A stretch of 64,000 nt of DNA from Neisseria mucosa (GTDB taxonomy: Bacteria; Pseudomonadota; Gammaproteobacteria; Burkholderiales; Neisseriaceae), in NCBI GenBank assembly GCA_003028315.1, contig CP028150.1, forward strand, positions 2,418,001 through 2,482,000, written 5' to 3'. The translations under genes were made by a program, and so were the position numbers. Below the pieces are notes generated by a model. That model was not told the origin of the DNA. It did not search any database and saw only the letters and a list, made by a program, of their open reading frames with translations. Shown piece by piece: positions 1-8,782 of the stretch (its first letter is position 1; the number at the start of each line of letters is the position of its first letter).

Positions 1-1
1 G

Positions 2-847
2 CCGCAAACCCGCGAACACATCCTGTTGGCCCGTCAAGTAGGTGTACCTTACATCATCGTGTTCATGAACAAATGCGACATGGTTGACGATGCCGAATTG
101 TTGGAACTGGTTGAAATGGAAATCCGTGACTTGCTGTCAAGCTACGACTTCCCTGGTGACGACTGCCCGATTGTACAAGGTTCTGCACTGAAAGCCTTGG
201 AAGGCGATGCCGCTTACGAAGAAAAAATCTTCGAACTGGCTGCCGCATTGGACAGCTACATCCCGACTCCCGAGCGTGCCGTAGACAAACCGTTCCTGTT
301 GCCTATCGAAGACGTATTCTCCATCTCCGGTCGTGGTACAGTAGTAACCGGCCGTGTAGAGCGCGGTGTTATCCACGTTGGTGACGAGATCGAAATCGTA
401 GGTCTGAAAGAAACCCAAAAAACCACATGTACCGGTGTTGAAATGTTCCGCAAACTGCTGGACGAAGGTCAAGCCGGTGACAACGTAGGCGTATTGCTGC
501 GCGGTACCAAACGTGAAGAAGTGGAACGCGGTCAAGTATTGGCTAAACCGGGTACCATCACTCCGCACACCAAATTCAAAGCAGAAGTGTACGTATTGAG
601 CAAAGAAGAGGGTGGTCGTCATACTCCGTTCTTCGCTAACTACCGTCCTCAATTCTACTTCCGTACTACCGACGTAACCGGTGCGGTTACTTTGGAAGAA
701 GGTGTAGAAATGGTTATGCCTGGTGAGAACGTAGCCATTACTGTAGAACTGATTGCGCCTATCGCTATGGAAGAAGGTCTGCGCTTTGCGATTCGCGAAG
801 GTGGCCGTACCGTAGGTGCAGGTGTGGTTTCTTCTATCATCGCTTAA
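2..847 (+). CDS. tuf: Elongation factor Tu, copy 1 (5' end outside window)
   Basis: EF-Tu is the cytoplasmic GTPase that delivers aminoacyl-tRNA to the ribosome. The reading frame is already open at base 2, so the N-terminal part with the P-loop and switch regions lies outside the window. What remains contains the NKCD guanine-specificity motif (about bases 69-80), the rest of domain 1, then beta-barrel domains 2 and 3, ending ...GAGVVSSIIA. The amino-acid sequence is the same as the matching part of the complete second copy at 16485-17669. The tRNA-Trp and secE follow directly, the usual tuf-trnW-secE-nusG order of beta- and gammaproteobacteria. Two tuf copies flanking a ribosomal block is the normal neisserial arrangement. 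Confidence 0.97.
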   Translation, partial: PQTREHILLARQVGVPYIIVFMNKCDMVDDAELLELVEMEIRDLLSSYDFPGDDCPIVQGSALKALEGDAAYEEKIFELAAALDSYIPTPERAVDKPFLLPIEDVFSISGRGTVVTGRVERGVIHVGDEIEIVGLKETQKTTCTGVEMFRKLLDEGQAGDNVGVLLRGTKREEVERGQVLAKPGTITPHTKFKAEVYVLSKEEGGRHTPFFANYRPQFYFRTTDVTGAVTLEEGVEMVMPGENVAITVELIAPIAMEEGLRFAIREGGRTVGAGVVSSIIA

Positions 848-853
848 GTTTAG

Positions 854-929
854 AGGCCAATAGCTCAATTGGTAGAGTATCGGTCTCCAAAACCGAGGGT
901 TGGGGGTTCGAGACCCTCTTGGCCTGCCA
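854..929 (+). tRNA. trnW: tRNA-Trp (anticodon CCA)
   Basis: A 76-nt cloverleaf: the acceptor stem AGGCCAA pairs with TTGGCCT, the anticodon loop is CTCCAAA inside a CGGT/ACCG stem (anticodon CCA), the T loop is GTTCGAGAC, and the CCA end is encoded. It sits between tuf and secE as in many proteobacteria and probably shares the tuf transcript. Confidence 0.96.
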
Positions 930-932
930 AAT

Positions 933-968
933 AAAAAATTAACCGGCCCTGTGCCGGTTAATTTTTTT
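933..968 (+). terminator. Rho-independent terminator after tuf-tRNA-Trp
   Basis: The stem AAAAAATTAACCGGC pairs with GCCGGTTAATTTTTTT around a 5-nt loop. It has a GC core and a T run, so it should end the tuf/tRNA transcript before secE. The A-tract makes it potentially bidirectional. Confidence 0.85.
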
Positions 969-1048
969 GCATTTCTTTTTTAGTAATTAATTTAAACCAT
1001 TGCATGAGTGAGATAGTGCGACTTTGATGCTGTGGTGAGTGAGTAAAG

Positions 1049-1321
1049 ATGACTGAACATACATCTGAACATAAAGCAGAAAAGTCGGGTCAGCTTGTAA
1101 CATCCGGCAATCATTCTACGCCGCCTAAGCGAGAAGGGCTGCTTTCTTATTTTAAAAACTCATGGTCTGAGTTTAAAAAAGTTGTTTGGCCTACGCGGGA
1201 TGATGCAGTTAAGATGACGATCTTCGTCGTTATATTTGTAGCAATCTTGGCAGTATTTATTTACGCGGCAGACAGTGCTATTTCCTGGCTGTTTTTTGAT
1301 GTGTTGTTGAAGAGGGGGTAA
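1049..1321 (+). CDS. secE: Preprotein translocase subunit SecE
   Basis: SecE is the small essential subunit of the inner-membrane SecYEG channel. The 90-aa product has a polar N-terminus, the conserved amphipathic stretch (FKNSWSEFKKVVWPTRDDA, about residues 35-53) that lies along the membrane, and one transmembrane helix at about residues 56-78. This is the short one-helix form, unlike the three-helix E. coli protein. It ends two bases before nusG, so the pair is cotranscribed, the standard secE-nusG arrangement. The ATG at 1049 is the only start that fits the family. Confidence 0.95.
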   Translation: MTEHTSEHKAEKSGQLVTSGNHSTPPKREGLLSYFKNSWSEFKKVVWPTRDDAVKMTIFVVIFVAILAVFIYAADSAISWLFFDVLLKRG

Positions 1322-1323
1322 AA

Positions 1324-1857
1324 ATGTCAAAACGTTGGTATGTTGTGCAGGCTTATTCCGGCTTTGAGAAAAATGTCCAGAAGACCCTAAAAGAGCGTAT
1401 CGCTCGCGAAGGTATGGAAGGTTATTTCGGTCAGATTCTTGTTCCGGTTGAAGAAGTGGTCGATATTAAAAATGGTCGCAAAACCATTAGCGAGCGTAAG
1501 TTCTATCCGGGCTATGTTTTGGTCGAAATGGAAATGACTGATGACTCATGGCATTTGGTGAAAAGTACTCCTCGTGTTTCAGGCTTTATTGGTGGTACGG
1601 CAAATAAGCCTACTCCGATTTCTCAAAGAGAGGCTGATGCAATCTTGCAACAGGTTCGTTCTGGGGTTGAGAAGCCTAAACCTAAAGTTGAATTTGAAGT
1701 GGGGCAGCAAGTTCGTGTAAACGAAGGCCCTTTTGCTGACTTCAACGGTATTGTAGATGAAGTGAATTATGAGCGTAATAAATTGAGGGTTTCTGTTCAG
1801 ATTTTTGGTCGTGAAACCCCGGTTGAGCTGGAGTTTGGTCAAGTTGAAAAGATTTAA
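1324..1857 (+). CDS. nusG: Transcription termination/antitermination factor NusG
   Basis: NusG binds RNA polymerase, suppresses pausing, couples transcription to translation through S10/NusE, and helps Rho. The 177-aa product has the N-terminal NGN domain (begins MSKRWYVVQAYSGFEKNV; PGYVLVEM near residue 64) and a C-terminal KOW domain (about 125-177, with the VRVNEGPFADFNGIV signature). Its length is typical. It lies directly after secE. The next gene, rplK, has its own promoter. Confidence 0.97.
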   Translation: MSKRWYVVQAYSGFEKNVQKTLKERIAREGMEGYFGQILVPVEEVVDIKNGRKTISERKFYPGYVLVEMEMTDDSWHLVKSTPRVSGFIGGTANKPTPISQREADAILQQVRSGVEKPKPKVEFEVGQQVRVNEGPFADFNGIVDEVNYERNKLRVSVQIFGRETPVELEFGQVEKI

Positions 1858-1870
1858 GTTTTTAAATCCC

Positions 1871-1899
1871 TTGAAAAAAAATCTCTAAGTAAATATAAT
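1871..1899 (+). promoter_or_regulatory. Sigma-70 promoter of rplKA
   Basis: TTGAAA at 1871-1876 and a perfect TATAAT at 1894-1899 are separated by 17 bp, in the nusG-rplK gap. A start near 1906 would give a leader of about 58 nt. Inferred from sequence only. Confidence 0.75.
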
Positions 1900-1914
1900 G
1901 CTGAATTCTTTTTT

Positions 1915-1944
1915 GGGAAGCGGAAATGGTTCCGCGTTATACCC
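1915..1944 (+). promoter_or_regulatory. Candidate L1-binding leader hairpin of rplKA
   Basis: GCGGAA (1920-1925) pairs with TTCCGC (1930-1935), and an outer GGG/CCC pair (1915-1917 with 1942-1944) leaves an asymmetric internal loop. L1 is known to repress its own rplKA mRNA by binding such a structure just upstream of rplK. The assignment rests on position and shape. Confidence 0.5.
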
Positions 1945-1963
1945 GTTTTTAGGAGTCCTATAA

Positions 1964-2398
1964 GTGGCAAAGAAAATTATCGGCTATATCAAACTGCAAA
2001 TTCCTGCAGGTAAAGCCAATCCATCTCCCCCAGTTGGTCCTGCTTTGGGTCAACGTGGTCTGAATATTATGGAATTCTGTAAAGCATTTAATGCTGCAAC
2101 TCAAGGCATGGAGCCTGGTTTGCCGATTCCAGTTGTAATTACTGCTTTTGCGGATAAGTCATTCACTTTTGTGATGAAAACTCCTCCAGCCTCTATTCTG
2201 TTGAAAAAAGCTGCTGGTCTGCAAAAAGGTAGTTCTAATCCTCTGACAAATAAAGTGGGTAAATTGACCCGTGCTCAGTTGGAAGAAATTGCTAAAACTA
2301 AAGAACCTGATTTGACTGCTGCTGATTTGGATGCCGCTGTTCGCACTATTGCTGGTTCTGCTCGTTCAATGGGTTTGGATGTGGAGGGTGTTGTATAA
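1964..2398 (+). CDS. rplK: 50S ribosomal protein L11
   Basis: L11 forms the GTPase-associated centre of the 50S subunit together with 23S rRNA and L10/L12. The 144-aa product has the N-terminal domain ([21 protein letters not shown]) and the C-terminal RNA-binding domain. It starts with GTG: AGGAG at 1951-1955 lies 8 nt upstream and the encoded N-terminus matches the family. Its stop overlaps the rplA start by one base (TAATG), so the two are translationally coupled. Confidence 0.97.
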
Positions 2399-3093
2399 TG
2401 GCTAAAGTATCTAAACGCTTGAAAGCTTTGCGCTCTTCTGTTGAGGCCAATAAATTATATGCAATTGATGAAGCAATTGCTTTGGTAAAAAAAGCAGCGA
2501 CTGCTAAATTTGACGAGTCTGTTGACGTATCTTTCAACTTGGGTGTTGATCCGCGTAAATCTGACCAAGTTATCCGTGGTTCAGTTGTTCTGCCTAAAGG
2601 TACCGGTAAAACAACCCGCGTAGCAGTATTTACTCAAGGTGCAAATGCTGATGCAGCTAAAGAAGCTGGTGCTGATGTTGTCGGCTTTGAAGATTTGGCT
2701 GCTGAGATCAAAGCAGGTAATCTGAACTTTGACGTTGTTATTGCTTCTCCTGATGCAATGCGCATCGTTGGTCAATTGGGTACCATCTTGGGTCCACGTG
2801 GCTTGATGCCAAACCCTAAAGTGGGTACTGTTACTCCTAATGTGGCTGAAGCAGTTAAAAATGCAAAAGCAGGTCAAGTGCAATATCGTACAGACAAAGC
2901 TGGTATCGTTCATGCAACTATCGGTCGTGCTTCATTCGCTGAGGCTGATTTGAAAGAGAACTTTGATGCATTGCTGGATGCTGTCGTTAAAGCTAAACCT
3001 GCTGCTGCTAAAGGTCAGTACCTGAAAAAAGTTGCTGTATCCAGCACTATGGGTTTAGGTGTTCGCGTTGATACATCAAGCGTGAATAACTAA
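2398..3093 (+). CDS. rplA: 50S ribosomal protein L1
   Basis: L1 builds the mobile L1 stalk at the ribosomal E site and also represses the rplKA mRNA. The 231-aa product is of normal length, begins [16 protein letters not shown] and carries the GPRGLMPNPKVGTVT signature near residue 131. Its start overlaps the rplK stop. A hairpin and the L10 leader follow before rplJ. Confidence 0.97.
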   Translation: MAKVSKRLKALRSSVEANKLYAIDEAIALVKKAATAKFDESVDVSFNLGVDPRKSDQVIRGSVVLPKGTGKTTRVAVFTQGANADAAKEAGADVVGFEDLAAEIKAGNLNFDVVIASPDAMRIVGQLGTILGPRGLMPNPKVGTVTPNVAEAVKNAKAGQVQYRTDKAGIVHATIGRASFAEADLKENFDALLDAVVKAKPAAAKGQYLKKVAVSSTMGLGVRVDTSSVNN

Positions 3094-3104
3094 TCTAAGA
3101 AATT

Positions 3105-3134
3105 TTCAAGCAACTCAAAATAGAGTTGCTTGAA
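3105..3134 (+). terminator. Hairpin after rplA
   Basis: CAAGCAACTC (3107-3116) pairs perfectly with GAGTTGCTTG (3123-3132), extended by flanking T/A pairs. Only AATTT follows, so it is a weak or partial terminator or an RNA-processing site between rplKA and rplJL. Confidence 0.5.
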
Positions 3135-3159
3135 TTTGGGCTACTTAGAATTAAGTAGA

Positions 3160-3290
3160 TGTCCAAGACCGTAGGGATCGCAAGATTTAATCGTAACTGC
3201 CCTACGCAGACGGTAGTCCTGAAACACATTACAAGATTGCTTGTAAGATGTCTTTTTAGGTTACCGCGCTGGTGGGATATCATTCCGATA
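3160..3290 (+). promoter_or_regulatory. L10 leader (rplJ autoregulatory leader)
   Basis: A 226-nt gap before rplJ contains GTCCAAGACCGTAGGG, later CCCTACGCAGACGGT and TCCTGAAAC, which fold into an asymmetric stem with an internal CAGAC bulge. This is the layout of the L10(L12)4-binding leader known upstream of rplJ in proteobacteria. Binding there represses rplJL translation. Recognised by motif and position; the exact 3' limit is approximate. Confidence 0.75.
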
Positions 3291-3319
3291 TCCTGTTTAT
3301 AAACAGTGGGAGGTAGACC

Positions 3320-3820
3320 TTGAGTCTCAATATTGAAACCAAGAAAGTAGCCGTAGAGGAAATCAGCGCAGCAATTGCTAACGCTCAGACTCTCGTGGTT
3401 GCTGAATATCGCGGTATCAGTGTTTCCAGTATGACTGAGCTTCGCGCTAATGCGCGTAAAGAAGGCGTTTACTTGCGCGTTCTGAAAAATACATTGGCTC
3501 GTCGTGCAGTAGAGGGTACTTCATTCGCAGCTTTGGCTGATCAAATGGTTGGTCCGTTGGTTTATGCTGCTTCTGAAGATGCTGTTGCTGCTGCTAAAGT
3601 GTTGCACCAATTCGCGAAAAAAGATGACAAAATTGTAGTTAAAGCCGGTTCTTACAATGGTGAAGTGATGAATGCTGCTCAGGTTGCTGAGTTGGCTTCT
3701 ATTCCGAGCCGCGAAGAGCTGTTGTCCAAACTGTTGTTCGTTATGCAAGCTCCTGTATCAGGCTTTGCGCGCGGTTTGGCTGCTTTGGCAGAGAAAAAAG
3801 CAGGCGAAGAAGCCGCTTAA
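3320..3820 (+). CDS. rplJ: 50S ribosomal protein L10
   Basis: L10 anchors the L7/L12 dimers to the ribosome and represses its own mRNA. The 166-aa product begins MSLNIETKKVAVEEISAAI and has the usual C-terminal helix that binds L12. It uses a TTG start with GGGAGG at 3308-3313 ahead of it. The weak start codon fits a gene under translational autocontrol. rplL follows after 58 nt. Confidence 0.96.
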   Translation: MSLNIETKKVAVEEISAAIANAQTLVVAEYRGISVSSMTELRANARKEGVYLRVLKNTLARRAVEGTSFAALADQMVGPLVYAASEDAVAAAKVLHQFAKKDDKIVVKAGSYNGEVMNAAQVAELASIPSREELLSKLLFVMQAPVSGFARGLAALAEKKAGEEAA

Positions 3821-3878
3821 TCAATTTTGTTTCTGTTAATCAATTATTTTTTAATACAATATTTGGAGTATAAATAGC

Positions 3879-4250
3879 ATGGCTATTACTAAAGAAGACA
3901 TTTTGGAAGCAGTTGGTTCTTTGACCGTAATGGAATTGAACGACTTGGTTAAAGCTTTTGAAGAAAAATTTGGCGTTTCTGCTGCTGCAGTTGCAGTTGC
4001 AGGTCCTGCTGGTGCTGGTGCTGCTGCCGCTGAAGAAAAAACTGAATTTGACGTAGTATTGGCTTCTGCCGGTGATCAAAAAGTTGGCGTGATTAAAGTA
4101 GTCCGCGCAATTACTGGTCTGGGTCTGAAAGAAGCTAAAGACATCGTTGATGGTGCACCTAAAACTCTTAAAGAAGGTGTTTCTAAAGCTGAAGCTGAAG
4201 ACATCCAAAAACAATTGGAAGAAGCCGGCGCTAAAGTCGAAATCAAATAA
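3879..4250 (+). CDS. rplL: 50S ribosomal protein L7/L12
   Basis: L7/L12 forms the flexible stalk that recruits and stimulates translational GTPases. The 123-aa product has the N-terminal dimerisation helices (MAITKEDILEAVGSLTVME), an alanine/glycine hinge near residues 38-52, and the C-terminal factor-binding domain containing GLGLKEAKDIVDGAP. The length is normal. A terminator-like hairpin lies just downstream, before rpoB. Confidence 0.97.
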   Translation: MAITKEDILEAVGSLTVMELNDLVKAFEEKFGVSAAAVAVAGPAGAGAAAAEEKTEFDVVLASAGDQKVGVIKVVRAITGLGLKEAKDIVDGAPKTLKEGVSKAEAEDIQKQLEEAGAKVEIK

Positions 4251-4266
4251 TTTGATGCTTCCTGTG

Positions 4267-4297
4267 AAGGCTGGCAGTTTTCTGCCAGCCTTATTTT
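4267..4297 (+). terminator. Terminator/attenuator between rplL and rpoB
   Basis: AAGGCTGGCAG (4267-4277) pairs with CTGCCAGCCTT (4282-4292) around a 4-nt loop and is followed by ATTTT. In E. coli an attenuator at this position lets ribosomal protein mRNA exceed rpoBC mRNA, and the same role is likely here. Confidence 0.75.
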
Positions 4298-4396
4298 GCT
4301 TATTGTTATTAGGCTAATTTGTTATTTACATTTATTTGCAATTTATTCGCAAGTTAAGTTTAAATAAATGTAAATAATACAAACAATAGGCGTTAT

Positions 4397-4408
4397 TTCA
4401 GACGACCT
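4397..4408 (-). repeat. DNA uptake sequence (single) in the rpoB leader
   Basis: TTCAGACGACCT, the reverse complement of AGGTCGTCTGAA. It is not paired with a second copy, so it does not form a terminator here. Confidence 0.9.
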
Positions 4409-4438
4409 CTTTCTTTAAAATTGCTTTTCGGAGTGTAT

Positions 4439-7400
4439 ATGAACTATTCGTTTACCGAGAAAAAACGTATCCGTAAGAGTTTTGCGAAACGAGAGAACGT
4501 ATTGGACGTTCCCTTTTTGTTGGCAACACAAATTGATTCTTATGCGAAATTTCTGCAATTAGAAAATGCTTTCGATCAGCGCACTGACGATGGTCTGCAG
4601 GCTGCATTTAATTCTATTTTCCCTATCGTAAGCCACAATGGTTATGCGCGTCTGGAGTTTGTGCATTACACGTTGGGTGAGCCTTTGTTCGATATTCCTG
4701 AATGTCAATTGCGCGGAATCACTTATGCAGCCCCTTTGCGCGCGCGTATCCGACTGGTTATTTTAGACAAGGAAGCGTCTAAACCGACAGTCAAAGAAGT
4801 TCGTGAAAATGAAGTGTACATGGGCGAAATCCCATTGATGACTCCAAGTGGTTCGTTTGTCATTAACGGTACCGAGCGTGTAATTGTTTCTCAGTTGCAT
4901 CGTTCTCCCGGTGTGTTCTTTGAGCATGACCGTGGTAAAACTCATTCCTCCGGTAAATTGTTGTTCTCTGCTCGAATCATTCCTTACCGTGGTTCGTGGT
5001 TGGATTTCGAATTTGACCCGAAAGATTTGCTGTATTTCCGTATCGACCGTCGCCGTAAAATGCCGGTTACGATTTTGTTGAAGGCCTTGGGCTACAACAA
5101 TGAGCAGATCTTGGATATTTTCTACGATAAAGAAACGTTCTATCTGTCTGAAAATGGTGTCCAAACTGATTTGGTTGTAGGTCGTCTGAAAGGTGAAACT
5201 GCCAAAGTTGATATCTTGGATAAAGAAGGCAACGTATTGGTTGCTAAGGGTAAACGTATTACCGCAAAAAATATCCGTGATATCAGCAATGCGGGATTGA
5301 CTCGTTTGGATGTGGAGCCGGAAAGCCTGATTGGCAAAGCTTTGGCCGCGGATTTGATTGACCCTGAAACGGGTGAAGTATTGGCTGTGGCCAATGATGA
5401 AATCACTGAAGAATTATTGGCAAAATTTGATATCCATGGTGTAAAACAGCTTACTACGCTTTACATTAATGAATTGGATCAGGGTGGCTACATTTCCAAT
5501 ACTCTGCGCACTGATGAGACTGTTGATCAGCAAGCAGCACGTGTTGCGATTTACCGCATGATGCGCCCGGGCGAACCGCCTACCGAGGAAGCAGTCGAGC
5601 AATTGTTTAACCGCTTGTTCTTCAGTGAAGACAGCTACGATTTGTCTCGCGTAGGCCGTATGAAATTCAATACGCGTACTTATGAGCAAAAATTGTCTGA
5701 AGTACAACAGCAGTCTTGGTATGGCCGTTTGTTGAACGAAACTTTCGCAGGTGCTGCCGAAAAAGGCGGTTATGTCCTGAGCGTTGAAGATATTGTTGCA
5801 TCAATTGCTACTTTAGTTGAATTGCGAAACGGTCATGGCGAAGTGGACGATATCGACCACTTGGGCAATCGTCGTGTGCGTTCGGTAGGTGAGTTGACTG
5901 AAAACCAATTCCGCAGCGGTTTGGCTCGTGTGGAACGTGCCGTAAAAGAACGCTTGAATCAAGCGGAATCAGAAAACTTAATGCCGCATGATTTAATTAA
6001 TGCGAAACCTGTTTCTGCTGCCATCAAAGAATTCTTCGGCTCAAGCCAATTGAGTCAGTTTATGGATCAGACCAACCCCTTGTCTGAAGTAACCCATAAG
6101 CGCCGTGTATCTGCGTTAGGCCCGGGTGGTTTGACCCGTGAACGAGCCGGTTTCGAGGTGCGAGACGTGCATCCGACTCACTATGGCCGCGTATGTCCGA
6201 TTGAAACGCCTGAAGGTCCGAACATCGGTTTGATTAACTCATTGTCCGTTTATGCACGTACCAATGATTATGGTTTCTTGGAAACTCCTTATCGCCGCGT
6301 TATCGACGGCAAAGTAACCGAGGAAATCGATTACTTGTCTGCCATCGAAGAAGGCCGTTATGTGATTGCACAGGCGAATGCTGATTTGGACAAAGACGGT
6401 AATTTGATTGGTGACTTGGTAACTTGTCGTGAAAAAGGCGAAACCATTATGGCAACGCCTGACCGTGTGCAATATATGGACGTGGCAACCGGTCAAGTGG
6501 TATCCGTAGCGGCATCCCTGATTCCGTTCTTGGAACACGATGATGCGAACCGTGCATTGATGGGTGCCAACATGCAACGTCAGGCCGTACCGTGCCTGCG
6601 TCCTGAAAAACCGATGGTTGGTACCGGTATTGAGCGTTCCGTTGCCGTTGACTCTGCTACTGCAATCGTTGCCCGTCGCGGCGGTGTGGTTGAGTATGTA
6701 GATGCCAACCGTGTTGTGATTCGTGTTCATGACGATGAAGCGACTGCTGGTGAAGTGGGTGTCGATATTTACAACTTGGTTAAATTCACTCGTTCCAACC
6801 AATCTACCAACATTAACCAACGTCCTGCGGTCAAAGCCGGCGACGTTTTGCAACGCGGCGATTTGATTGCTGACGGTGCATCCACTGATTTGGGCGAATT
6901 GGCCTTGGGTCAAAACATGACCATCGCCTTCATGCCGTGGAACGGTTATAACTATGAAGACTCGATTCTGATTTCTGAAAAAGTGGCTGCGGACGACCGC
7001 TATACTTCGATTCACATTGAGGAATTGAATGTCGTTGCCCGCGATACCAAGCTGGGTGCGGAAGATATCACCCGCGATATTCCGAACTTGTCCGAGCGTA
7101 TGCAAAACCGTTTGGATGAATCCGGTATCGTTTACATCGGTGCAGAAGTGGAAGCCGGCGATGTGTTGGTTGGTAAAGTAACGCCTAAAGGCGAAACCCA
7201 GTTGACTCCGGAAGAAAAACTGTTGCGCGCCATCTTCGGCGAAAAAGCATCCGACGTAAAAGACACCTCGTTGCGTATGCCTACCGGTATGAGCGGTACG
7301 GTTATCGATGTTCAAGTCTTTACCCGTGAAGGTATCCAACGCGACAAACGTGCTCAATCCATTATTGATTCTGAATTGAAACGTTACCGTCAAGATTTGG

Positions 7401-8617
7401 GCGATCAATTGCGTATTTTCGATAATGACGCATTCGACCGTATCGAACGTATGATTGTGGGTCAAAAAGCCAATGGTGGTCCGATGAAGCTGGCTAAAGG
7501 CAGTGAAATCACTACCGAATATTTGGCAAGCCTGTCCAGCAAACATGATTGGTTTGACATCCGTCTGGCTGACGAAGACTTGGCCAAACAGTTGGAACTG
7601 ATTAAATTGAGCCTGCAACAAAAACGCGAAGAAGCGGACGAATTGTACGAAATCAAGAAGAAAAAACTGACCCAAGGCGACGAATTGCAGCCTGGCGTAC
7701 AAAAAATGGTGAAAGTCTTTATCGCCATCAAACGCCGTCTGCAAGCCGGTGACAAAATGGCGGGCCGCCACGGTAATAAAGGTGTGGTATCGCGCATTCT
7801 GCCTGTGGAAGACATGCCGTACATGGCGGACGGTCGTCCCGTGGACATCGTACTGAACCCGTTGGGCGTACCTTCCCGTATGAACATCGGTCAGATTTTG
7901 GAAGTTCACTTGGGTTGGGCGGCAAAAGGTATCGGCGAGCGTATCGACCGTATGCTGAAAGAGCAACGCAAAGCCAGCGAGCTGCGCGAGTTCTTGAACA
8001 AACTCTACAACGGCAGCGGTAAGAAAGAAGATTTGGATGCCCTGACTGATGAAGAAATCATCGAACTGGCTTCCAACCTGCGTAAAGGCGCATCTTTCGC
8101 ATCGCCGGTGTTTGATGGTGCGAAAGAATCTGAAATCCGCGAAATGCTGAACTTGGCTTATCCAAGCGATGATCCTGAAGTCGAAAAATTGGGCTTTAAT
8201 GACAGCAAAACCCAAATCACGCTGTATGACGGACGCTCAGGCGAACCGTTTGACCGCAAGGTAACAGTAGGTGTGATGCACTATCTGAAGCTGCACCACT
8301 TGGTTGACGAAAAAATGCACGCGCGTTCTACCGGTCCGTACAGTCTGGTTACTCAACAGCCTCTGGGCGGTAAAGCTCAGTTTGGTGGCCAACGTTTCGG
8401 TGAGATGGAGGTTTGGGCGCTGGAAGCATACGGCGCAGCCTACACACTGCAAGAGATGTTGACCGTGAAGTCCGACGACGTAACAGGCCGTACCAAAATG
8501 TACGAAAACATCGTCAAAGGCGAACACAAAATCGATGCCGGTATGCCTGAGTCCTTCAACGTATTGGTTAAAGAGATTCGCTCACTGGGCTTGGATATCG
8601 ATTTGGAACGTTACTAA
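4439..8617 (+). CDS. rpoB: RNA polymerase beta subunit
   Basis: RpoB forms, with beta', the catalytic core of RNA polymerase. The product is 1392 aa, the usual neisserial length. The chosen start (MNYSFTEKKRIRKSF) has CGGAG 6 nt upstream; an upstream in-frame TTG at 4421 would add six residues not seen in the family. The rifampicin-binding cluster reads SSQLSQFMDQTNPLSEV then HKRRVSALGPGGL, with wild-type Asp, His and Ser, so the sequence predicts rifampicin susceptibility. The C-terminal region (GGKAQFGGQRFGEMEVWAL) is intact. rpoC follows after 165 nt containing a DUS hairpin. Confidence 0.98.
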   Translation: MNYSFTEKKRIRKSFAKRENVLDVPFLLATQIDSYAKFLQLENAFDQRTDDGLQAAFNSIFPIVSHNGYARLEFVHYTLGEPLFDIPECQLRGITYAAPLRARIRLVILDKEASKPTVKEVRENEVYMGEIPLMTPSGSFVINGTERVIVSQLHRSPGVFFEHDRGKTHSSGKLLFSARIIPYRGSWLDFEFDPKDLLYFRIDRRRKMPVTILLKALGYNNEQILDIFYDKETFYLSENGVQTDLVVGRLKGETAKVDILDKEGNVLVAKGKRITAKNIRDISNAGLTRLDVEPESLIGKALAADLIDPETGEVLAVANDEITEELLAKFDIHGVKQLTTLYINELDQGGYISNTLRTDETVDQQAARVAIYRMMRPGEPPTEEAVEQLFNRLFFSEDSYDLSRVGRMKFNTRTYEQKLSEVQQQSWYGRLLNETFAGAAEKGGYVLSVEDIVASIATLVELRNGHGEVDDIDHLGNRRVRSVGELTENQFRSGLARVERAVKERLNQAESENLMPHDLINAKPVSAAIKEFFGSSQLSQFMDQTNPLSEVTHKRRVSALGPGGLTRERAGFEVRDVHPTHYGRVCPIETPEGPNIGLINSLSVYARTNDYGFLETPYRRVIDGKVTEEIDYLSAIEEGRYVIAQANADLDKDGNLIGDLVTCREKGETIMATPDRVQYMDVATGQVVSVAASLIPFLEHDDANRALMGANMQRQAVPCLRPEKPMVGTGIERSVAVDSATAIVARRGGVVEYVDANRVVIRVHDDEATAGEVGVDIYNLVKFTRSNQSTNINQRPAVKAGDVLQRGDLIADGASTDLGELALGQNMTIAFMPWNGYNYEDSILISEKVAADDRYTSIHIEELNVVARDTKLGAEDITRDIPNLSERMQNRLDESGIVYIGAEVEAGDVLVGKVTPKGETQLTPEEKLLRAIFGEKASDVKDTSLRMPTGMSGTVIDVQVFTREGIQRDKRAQSIIDSELKRYRQDLGDQLRIFDNDAFDRIERMIVGQKANGGPMKLAKGSEITTEYLASLSSKHDWFDIRLADEDLAKQLELIKLSLQQKREEADELYEIKKKKLTQGDELQPGVQKMVKVFIAIKRRLQAGDKMAGRHGNKGVVSRILPVEDMPYMADGRPVDIVLNPLGVPSRMNIGQILEVHLGWAAKGIGERIDRMLKEQRKASELREFLNKLYNGSGKKEDLDALTDEEIIELASNLRKGASFASPVFDGAKESEIREMLNLAYPSDDPEVEKLGFNDSKTQITLYDGRSGEPFDRKVTVGVMHYLKLHHLVDEKMHARSTGPYSLVTQQPLGGKAQFGGQRFGEMEVWALEAYGAAYTLQEMLTVKSDDVTGRTKMYENIVKGEHKIDAGMPESFNVLVKEIRSLGLDIDLERY

Positions 8618-8624
8618 ACAGAAG

Positions 8625-8656
8625 TTTTCAGACGACCTCTCTAGGTCGTCTGAAAA
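8625..8656 (+). terminator. DUS-pair hairpin between rpoB and rpoC
   Basis: TTTTCAGACGACCT and AGGTCGTCTGAAAA form a 14-bp stem around a 4-nt loop. No T run follows on +, so it may attenuate rather than stop transcription into rpoC. A further single DUS lies at 8702-8713. Confidence 0.6.
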
Positions 8657-8782
8657 AGCGGTTGCAGAATAAGAATGAATGAATCGAAATCTGAAAATAT
8701 CAGGTCGTCTGAAACCGTAACGTACCGTTTCCAATATCGAAAATCCGCCATGCGGTAAAAATACTTCCTTCAAGGAGCAAAA

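Noticed and set aside
4421..4438. TTG start adding six residues to RpoB
   Set aside because: The ATG at 4439 has a ribosome-binding site at the right distance and gives the family N-terminus.
6239..8215. A 658-codon open frame on - opposite rpoB
   Set aside because: It is a mirror of the rpoB codon pattern, rich in Phe/His/Gln/Val with no domain or ribosome-binding site. Similar long frames lie opposite rpoC, fusA, tuf, lptD and leuS.
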